Assembly (NCBI GenBank): GCA_964552235.1
Contig: CAZKGO010000011.1
Coordinates: 1 to 64,000 of the forward strand
Direction of reading: 5' to 3'
DNA length: 64,000 nt
From: CAVTHK01 sp964552235
GTDB taxonomy: Bacteria; Spirochaetota; Spirochaetia; SZUA-6; CAVTHK01
Shown: one piece after another, positions 28,860 through 36,959 of the stretch
Layout of the letters: each line of letters opens with the position of its first letter
Numbering within the stretch: position 1 is the first letter of the stretch
The notes under the pieces: model-generated
Databases searched by the model: none
What the model saw: only the letters and a program-made list of their open reading frames with translations
What the model was told of the DNA's origin: nothing
Made by a program: the position numbers and the translations under genes

Positions 28860-29296
28860 CGCGCGCGGGGGCGCACGATAGCGGCTGCGACCAGGGCCGC
28901 GAGGCCGAGGACGAGCCCGGCCGGGGCCAGAAAAAGACAACCCGGGCGCAGGAGCACCCGGTGAAGGGCGAGGTTGCCGCCGGTGGCCGGCCAGAAGACC
29001 GCCAGGCGCAAGACCTCGATGGCGGGAAGAGCCAGCAGCTCGATGCCGCCGGCGAGCAGGAACGACGCGGCGAGGCGTCCGCGGCGCTGGGCGCGATCGA
29101 GGAGCGCACCCGCCGCGATCACGAAGGCGAGCTCCCCGATGGCCAGCGGCACCAGCGACGCCAGACCCGCGAATGCGGCCAGGCCGCTGTAGACCTTGAC
29201 GACGTCGACGCCCATCTGCAGCAGCTGCAGGAAAGGGGGCAGCGACAAGGAGACAAGGACGGCGGCGAGGGCGGGGCGCGCCAGGCGCGCGCTCAT
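28853..29296 (-). CDS. Small multi-pass membrane protein, unknown function
   Basis: A 147-residue hydrophobic protein with about four membrane segments (starting near residues 8, 38, 75 and 115) and a basic C-terminus. No family recognised. The ATG at 29296 overlaps the RNase D stop by four bases (ATGA), so it is the last member of a tightly coupled four-gene operon. The frame is open well upstream of this start, but that region is the RNase D gene in another frame. Confidence 0.65.
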   Translation of the reverse strand: MSARLARPALAAVLVSLSLPPFLQLLQMGVDVVKVYSGLAAFAGLASLVPLAIGELAFVIAAGALLDRAQRRGRLAASFLLAGGIELLALPAIEVLRLAVFWPATGGNLALHRVLLRPGCLFLAPAGLVLGLAALVAAAIVRPRARQ

Positions 29297-30147
29297 GGCG
29301 CCGCGTCGCTCACCGCGTGCGCCAGTCGGTCGGCAAAAGGCCGCGCCTCGGCGGACAGCAGCCTCAGCCATCCGTCGCGCGACCGGGGAGGCCGGCGCGC
29401 CGCGGCCACGAGGGCATCGTTGGCCACCACCCGGTAGGGGGGCAGGTCGAGGGCCTCGGCGATACGCTCCCGCGCGGCGTGGAGGGCCGCCAGCGCCTGC
29501 AGCGGGCCTTCGGCGAGGGAGCGGGCGCCGCGCAGCCGCAGCCAGGGCTGCGGATCGGCCTGGAACTCGCGCCGTTCGAGGGCGCGGCTGGCTTCTTCGG
29601 CCCGGCCGAGGCGGTTGCACGCAGCGAGCTCTTCGCGCATGCGCCTCCAGGCCGGCAGCAGGTGCCGCACGTCCTCGGCCGCGTAGTCGAGCTGCTGCGG
29701 GGCGAGGGGCCTGCGGTTCCAGTCCGAGCGCTGCAGCCGCTCGTTCTTCTCGATGCTCAGGCCGAGCGTGCGCTCGATGATCCGGCCGAGGCCCACGGGG
29801 CCGTGGCCGAGCAGCCGCGAGGCGACCTGCAGGTCGAAGAGGCCTCTGACGCCGATGCCCTGGCCGCGCTTGAGCAGCTTGACGTCCTCGTCGGCCGAGC
29901 ACATCACCTTGGGCACGCCCGCATCCTCGAGCACCGGCTTGAGCGGAGCCAGGGAGCCGAGGGCCACCGGGTCGACCAGGTGCACCGTCTGGCCGTCCGA
30001 GATCTGGACGAGGCACAGGTGGATGCCGTACCGATGGAGGTTGTACTCGCCTTCGAGGTCGAGACCCAGCGCCGGGACGCCCCGCAGCCGCAGCGCCAGC
30101 TCCTCGAGCTGCCCGGGCCGGTCGACGAGCACCAAGTCGGCCTTCAC
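29293..30147 (-). CDS. rnd: RNase D-type 3'-5' exonuclease
   Basis: DEDD-superfamily exonuclease of the RNase D kind, trimming 3' ends of structured RNAs. The four acidic residues are visible: Asp and Glu in LDLEGEYNL, Asp in LFDLQVASRLL, and Asp in YAAEDVRHL (YxxxD subtype). An HRDC-like domain occupies the last 80 residues (LHAARERIAEALDLPPYRVV). At 284 residues it lacks the second HRDC domain of E. coli RNase D. It is joined by four-base overlaps to the PhzF gene before it and the membrane-protein gene after it. Confidence 0.9.
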   Translation of the reverse strand: MKADLVLVDRPGQLEELALRLRGVPALGLDLEGEYNLHRYGIHLCLVQISDGQTVHLVDPVALGSLAPLKPVLEDAGVPKVMCSADEDVKLLKRGQGIGVRGLFDLQVASRLLGHGPVGLGRIIERTLGLSIEKNERLQRSDWNRRPLAPQQLDYAAEDVRHLLPAWRRMREELAACNRLGRAEEASRALERREFQADPQPWLRLRGARSLAEGPLQALAALHAARERIAEALDLPPYRVVANDALVAAARRPPRSRDGWLRLLSAEARPFADRLAHAVSDAAP

Positions 30148-30938
30148 GCCAGCAGCCTCGCCTCGAGCACCGTGACGGCCCGGCCGCCGATCACCACGCG
30201 GTCACCGACGGGGCGGCAGCGCACCGACCCGCCGCGGGCCGACGCCTGGAAGCCGATGAGGCTCTCCCTGGAGAGCTTCGCTGCCCAGTAGGGCGCGAGG
30301 TAGCAGTGGGCCGAGCCGGTGACCGGATCCTCGTCGATGCCCACGGCCGGAGCGAAAAAGCGGCAGACGAAGTCGACGTCAACGCCGCGCGCGGTCACCA
30401 GCGCGGACCCCGGTGCGGCGCGCCCGAGCCGAACGAAGTCGGGGGCGAGGCGCCGCACGTCCTCTTCGGAGGGCAGCTCGAAAAAGGCGAGCCATTCGTC
30501 CTGCCCGCAGAACAGCGGCTCGAGCGAGGGCCCTGGGCCTGCCAGCGCCTCCAGCATCCCGGCCGGAGGGGGCCCCGGACGAACGGCCCTCGCGGGAAAG
30601 TCCATCTCGATCAGGTCGCCGGCCCTTCGCGCCGGCAGCAGCCCGCTGAGCGTTTGGAACTCGGCGGAGGCATCGGGAGCGACGATGCCCTGCTCGTACA
30701 GCACGTGGGCCGCCGCCAGCGTCGCGTGACCGCAGAGCTCCACCTCGCACTTCGGCGTGAACCAGCGCAGGGAGAATCCCCCGGCGATCCGAAGCACGAA
30801 GGCGGTCTCCGAGAGGTTCATCTCGGCCGCCACGCTCTGCATCCACGGGTCCGGCCGTGCGCCCTCCAGCAGGCAGACTCCTGCCGGGTTTCCAGCGAAG
30901 GGGCGCTCGGCAAAGGCGTCGACCTGGAAGATCCTCAT
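30144..30938 (-). CDS. PhzF-family isomerase
   Basis: PhzF-like protein of 264 residues with the diaminopimelate-epimerase-like double fold. Family signatures are FQVDAFAERPFAGNPAGVC at the N-terminus, the catalytic Glu44 in NLSETAF, RWFTPKCEVELCGHATLAAAH and DEDPVTGSAHCYLAP. Only a few members make phenazines; most, as here without phenazine genes nearby, are isomerases or epimerases of unknown substrate. Coupled by ATGA overlap to the phosphatase gene upstream and to rnd downstream. Confidence 0.92.
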   Translation of the reverse strand: MRIFQVDAFAERPFAGNPAGVCLLEGARPDPWMQSVAAEMNLSETAFVLRIAGGFSLRWFTPKCEVELCGHATLAAAHVLYEQGIVAPDASAEFQTLSGLLPARRAGDLIEMDFPARAVRPGPPPAGMLEALAGPGPSLEPLFCGQDEWLAFFELPSEEDVRRLAPDFVRLGRAAPGSALVTARGVDVDFVCRFFAPAVGIDEDPVTGSAHCYLAPYWAAKLSRESLIGFQASARGGSVRCRPVGDRVVIGGRAVTVLEARLLA

Positions 30939-31522
30939 GCGTCGCCTTCGGCAGCCAGATGCGCGGTGTCGTTGACGCCCACCACAGCCAGCGCGCCGCC
31001 GCGGCTCTCGAGCGTGATGATTCCCGCGTTGTCCATCGGGACGGCCGCTTTGGTTTCGGCAAAGCTGCGGCCGGTCACGGCCGCCAGGATCGCGTAGTTG
31101 ATACCGCCGTGACCGGACAGCAGGACCGTCTCGTCCTCATGGGCTCGCTGCAGGCGCGCGAGCAGGCGCCGCGCCCGCTCGACCATCTGCTCGTGGGTCT
31201 CCACGTCGGCGGCGCCGTCGAAATCCAGCCAGTCCACGTTGCCCCTCTTCATGCCCTGATAGCGGCCGAGAAACCGCTCGCGCAGCTCCTCGGTGTGCGT
31301 GACGCGCAGCCCGGGGTGATGGCGCGCTATGACTGCTGCGGTCTCCCGCGCGCGGGCGAGGTCGCTCGAATAGGCGGCGTCGATGCGCTCGCCGGCGAGC
31401 CTGCGGCCGAGGCGCTCCACCTGCTGCCGGCCCCGCTCGGTGAGCCTCCCCGGCAGATGGCCCTGGATGATGCCTGCGACGTTCTCCTCGGTCTCTCCGT
31501 GGCGCACGAGAATGATCTTCAT
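30935..31522 (-). CDS. Histidine phosphatase (phosphoglycerate-mutase-like)
   Basis: Phosphatase of the histidine phosphatase superfamily, 195 residues. The phospho-acceptor His8 is in LVRHGETE and the second catalytic His in SGHGG; a Glu sits in EELRERFLG. This pattern is typical of broad phosphatases such as CobC/PhoE/GpmB rather than glycolytic mutase. First gene of a four-gene minus operon. Promoter TTGACC - 17 - TATGTT gives a leader of only about ten bases, with GAAGGT close to the ATG. Confidence 0.88.
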   Translation of the reverse strand: MKIILVRHGETEENVAGIIQGHLPGRLTERGRQQVERLGRRLAGERIDAAYSSDLARARETAAVIARHHPGLRVTHTEELRERFLGRYQGMKRGNVDWLDFDGAADVETHEQMVERARRLLARLQRAHEDETVLLSGHGGINYAILAAVTGRSFAETKAAVPMDNAGIITLESRGGALAVVGVNDTAHLAAEGDA

Positions 31523-31538
31523 ACCTTCGCCAGCGTGC

Positions 31539-31567
31539 AACATAGCGTCCGCCCTCGCGCCGGTCAA
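31539..31567 (-). promoter_or_regulatory. Putative promoter of the phosphatase-PhzF-rnd operon
   Basis: Minus strand TTGACC, 17 bases, TATGTT, ending 16 bases before the first start codon. Confidence 0.6.
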
Positions 31568-31616
31568 GCCGGACCCGCGCCCGTGTCGAGGCGCCCTCAG
31601 CCCGGCCCGCGGCCGG

Positions 31617-31646
31617 TAGGCACGGAGCTCCGCTTCCGGGTATAAC
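31617..31646 (+). promoter_or_regulatory. Putative lysE-family gene promoter, leaderless arrangement
   Basis: TATAAC at 31641-31646 ends five bases before the GTG start. The -35 candidate TAGGCA, 18 bases upstream, is weak. Confidence 0.42.
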
Positions 31647-31651
31647 GGGCC

Positions 31652-32326
31652 GTGCCCGAAATCAGAGCGCTCGCCGTGATCGCATCGCTGTCCTTTGTCG
31701 TAGCCCTCAGCGGCGCCATGGCGCCCGGCCCGCTGCTCTCCTACACGATCGTGCGGACCGCTCAGTCGACGCGACGGGGATTCCTGGTGGGAGCGTGGGT
31801 GATTGCCGGTCACGCCGTGCTGGAATCAGCGCTCGTCCTGGCGCTGCTTCTCGGGTTCTCGGCGCTGCTGCGGACGAGCATCGCCGTTCGCCTCATCGGC
31901 GCCGTGGGAGGCTCGTTCCTCGTGGTGATGGGAGTGAGCCTGCTGCGGCAGCTGCTCCGTGGAGCAGTCACCGCTCCCGGCGCAGCGGAGGCGACCGGCG
32001 CGATCAGGCCCTCCAGCCCCGTGCTGGCCGGGATCCTGGTCTCGATGAGCAATCCCTACTGGTGGATCTGGTGGGCCACGGTCGGGTTCGCCTTCATGGT
32101 GCAGAACAACATCACCGTGTCCAACTGGCCGGCGCTGCTGGCGTTCCTCGCCGGCCACGAGGCCGGAGACCTATCCTGGTACCTGAGCGTGTCGATCCTC
32201 GTGTCGCTCGGCCGCTCGCGGCTCAACGGCCGCCTCTACCAGGCCGTGCTGGCGGTCTGCGCGATCGTGATCGTCGGCTTCGGCCTCTTTCTCGGCGTCT
32301 CGTCGTTCCTCTACAAGGCGGCCTGA
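31652..32326 (+). CDS. LysE-family exporter
   Basis: Inner-membrane exporter of the LysE/RhtB group, 224 residues with about six membrane helices. Typical features are the N-terminal MAPGPLLSY and the repeated SNPYWWIWW region in the second half. Members export amino acids or small amphipathic compounds; the substrate is not readable. A GTG start sits just after a -10 box. It is an isolated gene, divergent from the phosphatase operon across 129 bases and convergent with the isomerase gene; the 131-base gap after it is GC-rich with imperfect hairpins. Confidence 0.9.
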   Translation: MPEIRALAVIASLSFVVALSGAMAPGPLLSYTIVRTAQSTRRGFLVGAWVIAGHAVLESALVLALLLGFSALLRTSIAVRLIGAVGGSFLVVMGVSLLRQLLRGAVTAPGAAEATGAIRPSSPVLAGILVSMSNPYWWIWWATVGFAFMVQNNITVSNWPALLAFLAGHEAGDLSWYLSVSILVSLGRSRLNGRLYQAVLAVCAIVIVGFGLFLGVSSFLYKAA

Positions 32327-32457
32327 TCCCGGCCGCGGCGGCTGCCGCAGGCGGCCGCATGGGTGCGGCGGCCCGGGAGCGCGGCTTGCGGCCTGGCCAG
32401 GCAACGGACAATTGCGGGACCGGCAGGGATTGGGAAGGGCGGACGGCCGAGAGCGGG

Positions 32458-33294
32458 TCAGCCGGCGCGGCGCAGCGCGTCGATTCCCGAGACGATCTGG
32501 CTCCAGAGCAGCCCGGCGAAATCCGTCTCCGCCTCGAGGGTGACCAGCCCGTCGTAGCGCCAGTCCGCGGTCAGCATGTGCAGGAGGGCGGCGTAGTCGA
32601 TGTGAGTCCCGTTGAGCGTCCAGACGCGGTCGACGAGGCTGCCGTGCAGGTGCACGTCGGCGATCCGCTCACGGACCTCCCTGAAGCGGTCGAGCTCGCC
32701 GTAGTGGTGGGCCCACTTCATGTCGAGGGTGATCCAGTCGAACTGGCTGACCACCTCGAAGGGGGTGGGGCCGGGAGCGTAGGTGGGAATGTTCTCTACT
32801 GCGGCTCGGACCGCCGCGCCCGAGGCGACGCGCCGCAGCAGCTCGCGCAGCCCGGCGTAGTCGACGGCGGCGGACAGCGGGTCCCACAGCTGGAACACGC
32901 ACGTCGGCGCTCCCACGCCGCCGGCCACCTCCAGGGCAGCGGCCATCAGCCCGGCGCCCCGATCGACCAGGTCGTGCTGCCCCGAGCACAGGAGGAGGCC
33001 GATGTCCCGATTGGCGTGCACGGCCAGGATCGGCACCCCCGCCCGGTTGACGATGTCGATCAGCTGCCGGCTGTCGTACTTGCGGCTCGCCTCCCACTCG
33101 AACTTGCGGTCGTACTTGGTGTCCTTCTCGACGGGCGCGAAGTGGGGGTTCCACTCGGCGAGGAGCTCGAACTCGAAGCCGTCGACGACCCGCTCGCGCA
33201 TGAGGATCTTCATCACGTAGATCATCGCGCCGAGGTCGTAGTACTTGCGGTGCATGTAGGTGGCCAGCGGCACCGTGCTGATGGAAAAGCGCAT
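32458..33294 (-). CDS. Sugar phosphate isomerase/epimerase-like TIM barrel protein
   Basis: A 278-residue protein of the xylose-isomerase-like TIM-barrel superfamily (AP endonuclease family 2 fold). Typical strand-end residues for metal binding are seen: Glu in FEFELLAEW, His in AVHANRD, Glu in AAVENIP, Asp in WITLDMKWAHHYG, His in DVHLHG and Glu in VTLEAET. Such proteins isomerise sugars, epimerise ketoses or dehydrate inosose. It has a clear ribosome site (GGGGAG) and stands alone; substrate unassigned. Confidence 0.8.
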   Translation of the reverse strand: MRFSISTVPLATYMHRKYYDLGAMIYVMKILMRERVVDGFEFELLAEWNPHFAPVEKDTKYDRKFEWEASRKYDSRQLIDIVNRAGVPILAVHANRDIGLLLCSGQHDLVDRGAGLMAAALEVAGGVGAPTCVFQLWDPLSAAVDYAGLRELLRRVASGAAVRAAVENIPTYAPGPTPFEVVSQFDWITLDMKWAHHYGELDRFREVRERIADVHLHGSLVDRVWTLNGTHIDYAALLHMLTADWRYDGLVTLEAETDFAGLLWSQIVSGIDALRRAG

Positions 33295-33348
33295 GATCAG
33301 CTCCCCGGGGCGGTATCCGCCGCCGCCCGAGCGCGCACCGCCGCGCCC

Positions 33349-34011
33349 TCAGGGATGCCGCGCCGCGATGCTGCCGTCCCGCCTCACTACACTCTTCGGC
33401 GCGACGACGCCCCCGACGTTAGCCAGCGGGTGCACCAGGCTCTCCCGGCCGATCACCGTGCCGGGATTCAGCACCGCGTTGCAGCCGATCTCGGCCCGGT
33501 CGCCCAGCACCGCCCCGAACTTGGGCAGGCCGGTCTCCAGGAATCCGTCGCCGCAGCGGACGCGCACCGTGCGGCCGTCGAGCCGCACGTTGGACAGGAT
33601 CGCGCCGGCGCCCATATGACTGCCGGCGCCCAGCACCGAGTCGCCGACGTAGTTGAAGTGGTTAGCCTGGACGCGGTCGAAGAGGATGGCGTTCTTGATC
33701 TCGGTCGAATTGCCGACGATGCAGCCGTCGCCCAGGATCACGTTCTCGCGCAGGTAGGCCCCGTGGCGCAGCTCGCAGTCGGCGCCGATGATCGCCGGCC
33801 CCGTGATGAGCACCGAGGCCTCGATGCGCGTGCCGGCTGCGACCCACACCCCGGGCTGCCGCTCGGCAAAGGCTGCGGGCAGCCGGGCCGCGATCTCCTC
33901 GATGATCGCCGCGATGAGGGGAAGGATCTGCCACGGATGGGCGAGCTGCAGGAAAAAGCGGCCCGCCAGCGAGCGTTCGAGGTCGAGCAGGTCGGCCGGT
34001 GCCAGGTGCAT
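33349..34011 (-). CDS. Left-handed beta-helix (hexapeptide) acyl/nucleotidyl transferase-like protein
   Basis: A 220-residue protein with hexapeptide repeats forming a left-handed beta-helix from about residue 60 (GTRIEASVLITGPAIIGADC and onward through VGDSVLGAGSHMGAGAILSN). The pattern resembles the C-terminal half of GlmU or of two-domain sugar nucleotidyltransferases, but the nucleotidyltransferase domain is absent; the N-terminal 55 residues are helical. An acetyltransferase role on a sugar phosphate is likely, unproven. A GGAGGGGG ribosome site lies about ten bases before the ATG. Confidence 0.82.
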   Translation of the reverse strand: MHLAPADLLDLERSLAGRFFLQLAHPWQILPLIAAIIEEIAARLPAAFAERQPGVWVAAGTRIEASVLITGPAIIGADCELRHGAYLRENVILGDGCIVGNSTEIKNAILFDRVQANHFNYVGDSVLGAGSHMGAGAILSNVRLDGRTVRVRCGDGFLETGLPKFGAVLGDRAEIGCNAVLNPGTVIGRESLVHPLANVGGVVAPKSVVRRDGSIAARHP

Positions 34012-34062
34012 CGCGGAGCGCCCCCTCCTCTATCGTAGACGAGGCCGGGCGCCGGTTCAACG

Positions 34063-34092
34063 CGGCTGAAGCCGCGGGGGCGGCTTCAGCCG
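34063..34092. repeat. Strong hairpin spanning the end of the thioesterase gene
   Basis: CGGCTGAAGCCG and CGGCTTCAGCCG form a 12-base stem with a six-base loop. The thioesterase stop codon lies in one arm. No T-tract follows, so it may be a Rho-assisted 3' end rather than an intrinsic terminator. Confidence 0.55.
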
Positions 34093-34559
34093 ACGAAGCT
34101 CTCGGGACCCGGATAGGCGAAGCGCCGGCGGGCGAGGGCCGGCGGGTAGGTAAAGTAGGTCACGCGGCCCTCGCTGCACAGCGAGCCGCTCCCGTCGTAG
34201 AGCGCGACGCGCACGCTCACCCGGTTGTCTTCCACTTCGGCCAGCGAGGCCCGCAGCGTGATCTCCCCCTTGCCCGTCATCACGGGGCGCCGGAAGTCGA
34301 CCTCGAGGCGGGCGGTCGCGCCGGCGGTCTGCCGGTGCACGAAGATCCACCAGCTCGCGATCTCGTCCATCAGGGCGCTCTGCACTCCCCCGTGCAGCAC
34401 CCCGCTGTAGCCTTCGAGCTCGGGCCTCGGCTGCCAGCGGCAGACCACCTCGTCGCCGTCGCGCAAAAAGCGCATCCGCAGCCCGGCAGGGTTGTCCGGG
34501 CTGCAGCCGAAGCAGTGGTAGCCCTTCCGCTCGACGTAGGGATTGCGGATCGGCGTCAT
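34086..34559 (-). CDS. PaaI-like hotdog-fold thioesterase
   Basis: A 157-residue hotdog-fold protein of the PaaI/acyl-CoA thioesterase group. The family motif is GVLHGGVQSALMDEIASWW (HGG with the catalytic Asp/Glu in DE). The N-terminal HCFGCSPDNPAGL stretch is common in a subset of these proteins. It should hydrolyse acyl-CoA thioesters. The -10 box TATAAA ends eight bases before the ATG, so it probably has a leaderless mRNA; no ribosome site is visible. Confidence 0.88.
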   Translation of the reverse strand: MTPIRNPYVERKGYHCFGCSPDNPAGLRMRFLRDGDEVVCRWQPRPELEGYSGVLHGGVQSALMDEIASWWIFVHRQTAGATARLEVDFRRPVMTGKGEITLRASLAEVEDNRVSVRVALYDGSGSLCSEGRVTYFTYPPALARRRFAYPGPESFVG

Positions 34560-34567
34560 CGGCGGCT

Positions 34568-34596
34568 TTTATACCCGCCGCGGCCCTCTCCTTCAA
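34568..34596 (-). promoter_or_regulatory. Putative thioesterase promoter, leaderless arrangement
   Basis: Minus strand TTGAAG, 17 bases, TATAAA, ending eight bases before the ATG. Confidence 0.62.
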
Positions 34597-34608
34597 CCCC
34601 GGCCGCGC

Positions 34609-35418
34609 TCAGCCTCCGGTGCCTCCACGCGGCGATCGCAGCGCGCGCCAGCGCCCGAGGTAGGCGCCGAAGTGCGGACGCGAAGCGGTGTTCGTCTCGA
34701 GAAACCGCTCGAGCCGTTCCTGCTCGCGGCCGTAGGCCTCCCCGTCGAGCTGCCCTTCGAAGTGCGCCAAGCGCAGCCACACCAGCCACGTGGAGATCAC
34801 GTCGAGCTCGTTGTAGGCGACGATGTCGCGGTGACGGCCGGCCAGCCACAGGTCCGCCACGTCGCCGCCCCGCGTGTCGATCTTGCCGGGGACGCCGCAG
34901 GCGGTGGCCAGCTCGTCGAGCGACGGCGTGCTGCGGCCTCCCCAGCCGAGAGCGCTCATCAGGTCCACGTGCAGCCCCGATCTCCACCCGAGGTAGTCCA
35001 GGCGGACGAACTCAGGGGCGGCCAGGCCCGCGGCCACGCCGCGCTGGATCAGGATCGGCAGGTCTGCGTGGCGGGAGTTGAAGCCGACCAGCAGCGGACG
35101 GTCTTGTCCGACCGCCCCCAAGAACGCGGCGATGAGGCTGGCTTCCGGCTGCCCCTCCTCCGGCCACGAGACCATCGACAGCGCTGCCTCGCCGCCCTCG
35201 GCGGTCCTGCGCAGAGCCACGAGCGAGACGATCCGGCACAGGACGGTCTTGAGGTAGGGGCGCGGGTTCTCGGCGGTCGCGCCGCCGCGCCGCCACATCT
35301 CCTGGAACACCTCGGACTCCGGCGTGTCCGCGGCCAGCCCGTAGAGGCGCCGCCCGAGAGCGGCATCAGGCACCCATTCGGCGTCGAACGCCCAGATCCG
35401 CTCGCGCAGGGCGGCCAT
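34609..35418 (-). CDS. Predicted 3'-5' exonuclease (PolB-like, DEDD)
   Basis: A 269-residue protein matching the predicted PolB-like exonuclease family. The first acidic pair is Asp and Glu in WAFDAEWVPD; GFNSRHADLPIL holds the second Asp (exo II), and YNELDVISTWLVWLR the last, YxxxD-like, motif. DNA or RNA substrate and pathway are not known for the family. It lies nine bases after the rhomboid gene and probably belongs to the rpiA - rhomboid - exonuclease transcript. Confidence 0.8.
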   Translation of the reverse strand: MAALRERIWAFDAEWVPDAALGRRLYGLAADTPESEVFQEMWRRGGATAENPRPYLKTVLCRIVSLVALRRTAEGGEAALSMVSWPEEGQPEASLIAAFLGAVGQDRPLLVGFNSRHADLPILIQRGVAAGLAAPEFVRLDYLGWRSGLHVDLMSALGWGGRSTPSLDELATACGVPGKIDTRGGDVADLWLAGRHRDIVAYNELDVISTWLVWLRLAHFEGQLDGEAYGREQERLERFLETNTASRPHFGAYLGRWRALRSPRGGTGG

Positions 35419-35427
35419 CGGCGCCGG

Positions 35428-36165
35428 CTACCAGCGGGGCCGCGCCGGCCGCGCCCCGATCATGAAGAGCTTGATCAGGACCACCCCGGCGACGAAGCCG
35501 CCGATGTGGGCTCCGTAAGCGACGCCGCCCGCGCCGCCGAGGTATCCCAGGCCGCTGATCAGCTGGAAGAGGAACCAGATGCCGATCGCCACGAGGGCCG
35601 GCACCGACACCAGCATCCGCAGAAAGATCACCCTCACGCGCTTGCGCGGAAACAGCACCAGGTAGCCGCCGAGCACTCCCGAGATCGCGCCCGAGGCGCC
35701 GAGCGCCGGCGTGTACGCTCCGTCGCTCGCCGCGGAGGCAAACACGTGCACGAGGCCGCCGATCAGGCCGCAGACCAGGTAGAATACCAGGTAGCGGCCG
35801 CGGCCGAGCCTGTCCTCGAGGTTGTCGCCGAAGATCAGCAAGTAGAGCATGTTGCCGAAGATGTGGGCGATCCCGCCGTGCATGAACATCGAAGTGATCA
35901 GCGTCAGGTAGACCGGGATCGGCGTCGGCTGCAGCCCGGGCAGGCGGTAGCGCTGGCCGGTGGCCGGGTCCTGGACCACGCGGTCCTGCGTCACGACGTC
36001 GCGGCCGCTCATGATCTCGGCGGGCACCGTCGAGTACGCGTAGGTGAAGACGAGGTTCTGCCCGAGCCCCTGCAGGAAGACGAAGACCGCCACGCAGGCG
36101 CCGATGAGCGCCCAGTTCAGCACCGGCGTCGTCGCGCGGTCGCGGTTGTCGTCGCCGATGGGCAT
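35428..36165 (-). CDS. Rhomboid-family intramembrane serine protease
   Basis: Rhomboid protease of 245 residues with about six membrane helices. The serine is in GASGAISG (GxSG), the catalytic His in AHIGGFVAG, and the loop HGGIAHIFGNM is characteristic. A periplasmic insertion of about 50 residues (VTQDRVVQDPATGQRYRLPG) follows the first helix, a form common in many Gram-negative genomes. The ATG at 36165 has AGGTG upstream. It begins two bases after the rpiA stop. Confidence 0.93.
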   Translation of the reverse strand: MPIGDDNRDRATTPVLNWALIGACVAVFVFLQGLGQNLVFTYAYSTVPAEIMSGRDVVTQDRVVQDPATGQRYRLPGLQPTPIPVYLTLITSMFMHGGIAHIFGNMLYLLIFGDNLEDRLGRGRYLVFYLVCGLIGGLVHVFASAASDGAYTPALGASGAISGVLGGYLVLFPRKRVRVIFLRMLVSVPALVAIGIWFLFQLISGLGYLGGAGGVAYGAHIGGFVAGVVLIKLFMIGARPARPRW

Positions 36166-36167
36166 GA

Positions 36168-36857
36168 TCACCTGCTGCGCCCCTTTCGCTCGATCAGCTC
36201 GATGCCTTCGGGCCGGGCCACGACCACGGTGTCGACGATCCCCAGAAAGAAGCCGCACTCGACCACGCCGACCATGCCCTTGAGCTCGCGCTCGAGGGCC
36301 CGCGCGTCCGGGACCACCCCGGGGCTCAGGTCGAGGATAAAATTGCCTCCGTCGGTGACGAACTCCCTGCCTGCCTCCCGGCGCACCCCGACCTTCCAGC
36401 CGCGCTCGCGCAGCCGCCGCTCGACGTGCCTCCAGCCGATGGGGATCACCTCGACGGGAACCGACGTCCTGACCAGGGCCTTGACCAGCTTGCCTCCGTC
36501 GACGACCCAGATGTTGCGCTTCGAGTTGGTGGCGACGATCTTTTCCCGCAGCAGAGCGCCGTGGCCGCCCTTGATGCCGTCGAGGCCGGGGTCCACCTCG
36601 TCCGCGCCGTCGACGGTCAGGTCGACCGCGTCCACGTCGTCGAGGGATACCAGCGGGATCCCGAGCTCGCGGCACAGGCGGCTGGTCTCCTCGGAGGTGG
36701 AAACCGCCCGCACCCGCAGGCCCTGGGCGACGCGCCTGCCGACGGCCTGGATGGTGAAGGCGACCGTGCTTCCGGTCCCCATCCCGATCACCATGCCGTC
36801 CTCGATGAACCCGGCCGCCCGCTCCCCGGCCATGCGTTTGAGCTCGTTCTGCTGCAC
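36168..36857 (-). CDS. rpiA: Ribose-5-phosphate isomerase A
   Basis: Interconverts ribose 5-phosphate and ribulose 5-phosphate in the pentose phosphate pathway. Motifs: GMGTGSTV (phosphate loop), DGADEVD with catalytic Asp, and KGGHGALLREK with Lys. At 229 residues it is the usual RpiA length. GTG start with GGGAGGA upstream. First gene of a minus-strand operon with rhomboid and the exonuclease, driven by a promoter divergent from ybaK. Confidence 0.95.
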   Translation of the reverse strand: MQQNELKRMAGERAAGFIEDGMVIGMGTGSTVAFTIQAVGRRVAQGLRVRAVSTSEETSRLCRELGIPLVSLDDVDAVDLTVDGADEVDPGLDGIKGGHGALLREKIVATNSKRNIWVVDGGKLVKALVRTSVPVEVIPIGWRHVERRLRERGWKVGVRREAGREFVTDGGNFILDLSPGVVPDARALERELKGMVGVVECGFFLGIVDTVVVARPEGIELIERKGRSR

Positions 36858-36880
36858 GTGGATCCTCCCGCCTGCCTTGC

Positions 36881-36909
36881 ATCATAGACAAAGGGTCCGC
36901 ACCTGGCAA
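36881..36909 (-). promoter_or_regulatory. Putative rpiA promoter
   Basis: Minus strand TTGCCA, 17 bases, TATGAT; leader of roughly 17 bases that includes a ribosome site. Divergent from the ybaK promoter only 15 bases away. Confidence 0.6.
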
Positions 36910-36924
36910 GAATCGCGGCCGGCC

Positions 36925-36953
36925 TTAACGCGGCGCCTCCGCGCCGCTATGAT
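36925..36953 (+). promoter_or_regulatory. Putative ybaK promoter, leaderless arrangement
   Basis: TTAACG, 17 bases, TATGAT, ending six bases before the GTG at 36960. Confidence 0.55.
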
Positions 36954-36959
36954 GCGGCC

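Noticed and set aside
30144..30938. A phenazine biosynthesis cluster from the PhzF gene
   Set aside because: No other phz gene is present, and most PhzF-family proteins have no link with phenazines.
32327..32457. A tRNA or structured RNA after the LysE gene
   Set aside because: The GC-rich imperfect hairpins there do not form a cloverleaf, have no anticodon arm or CCA end, and no T-tract follows.
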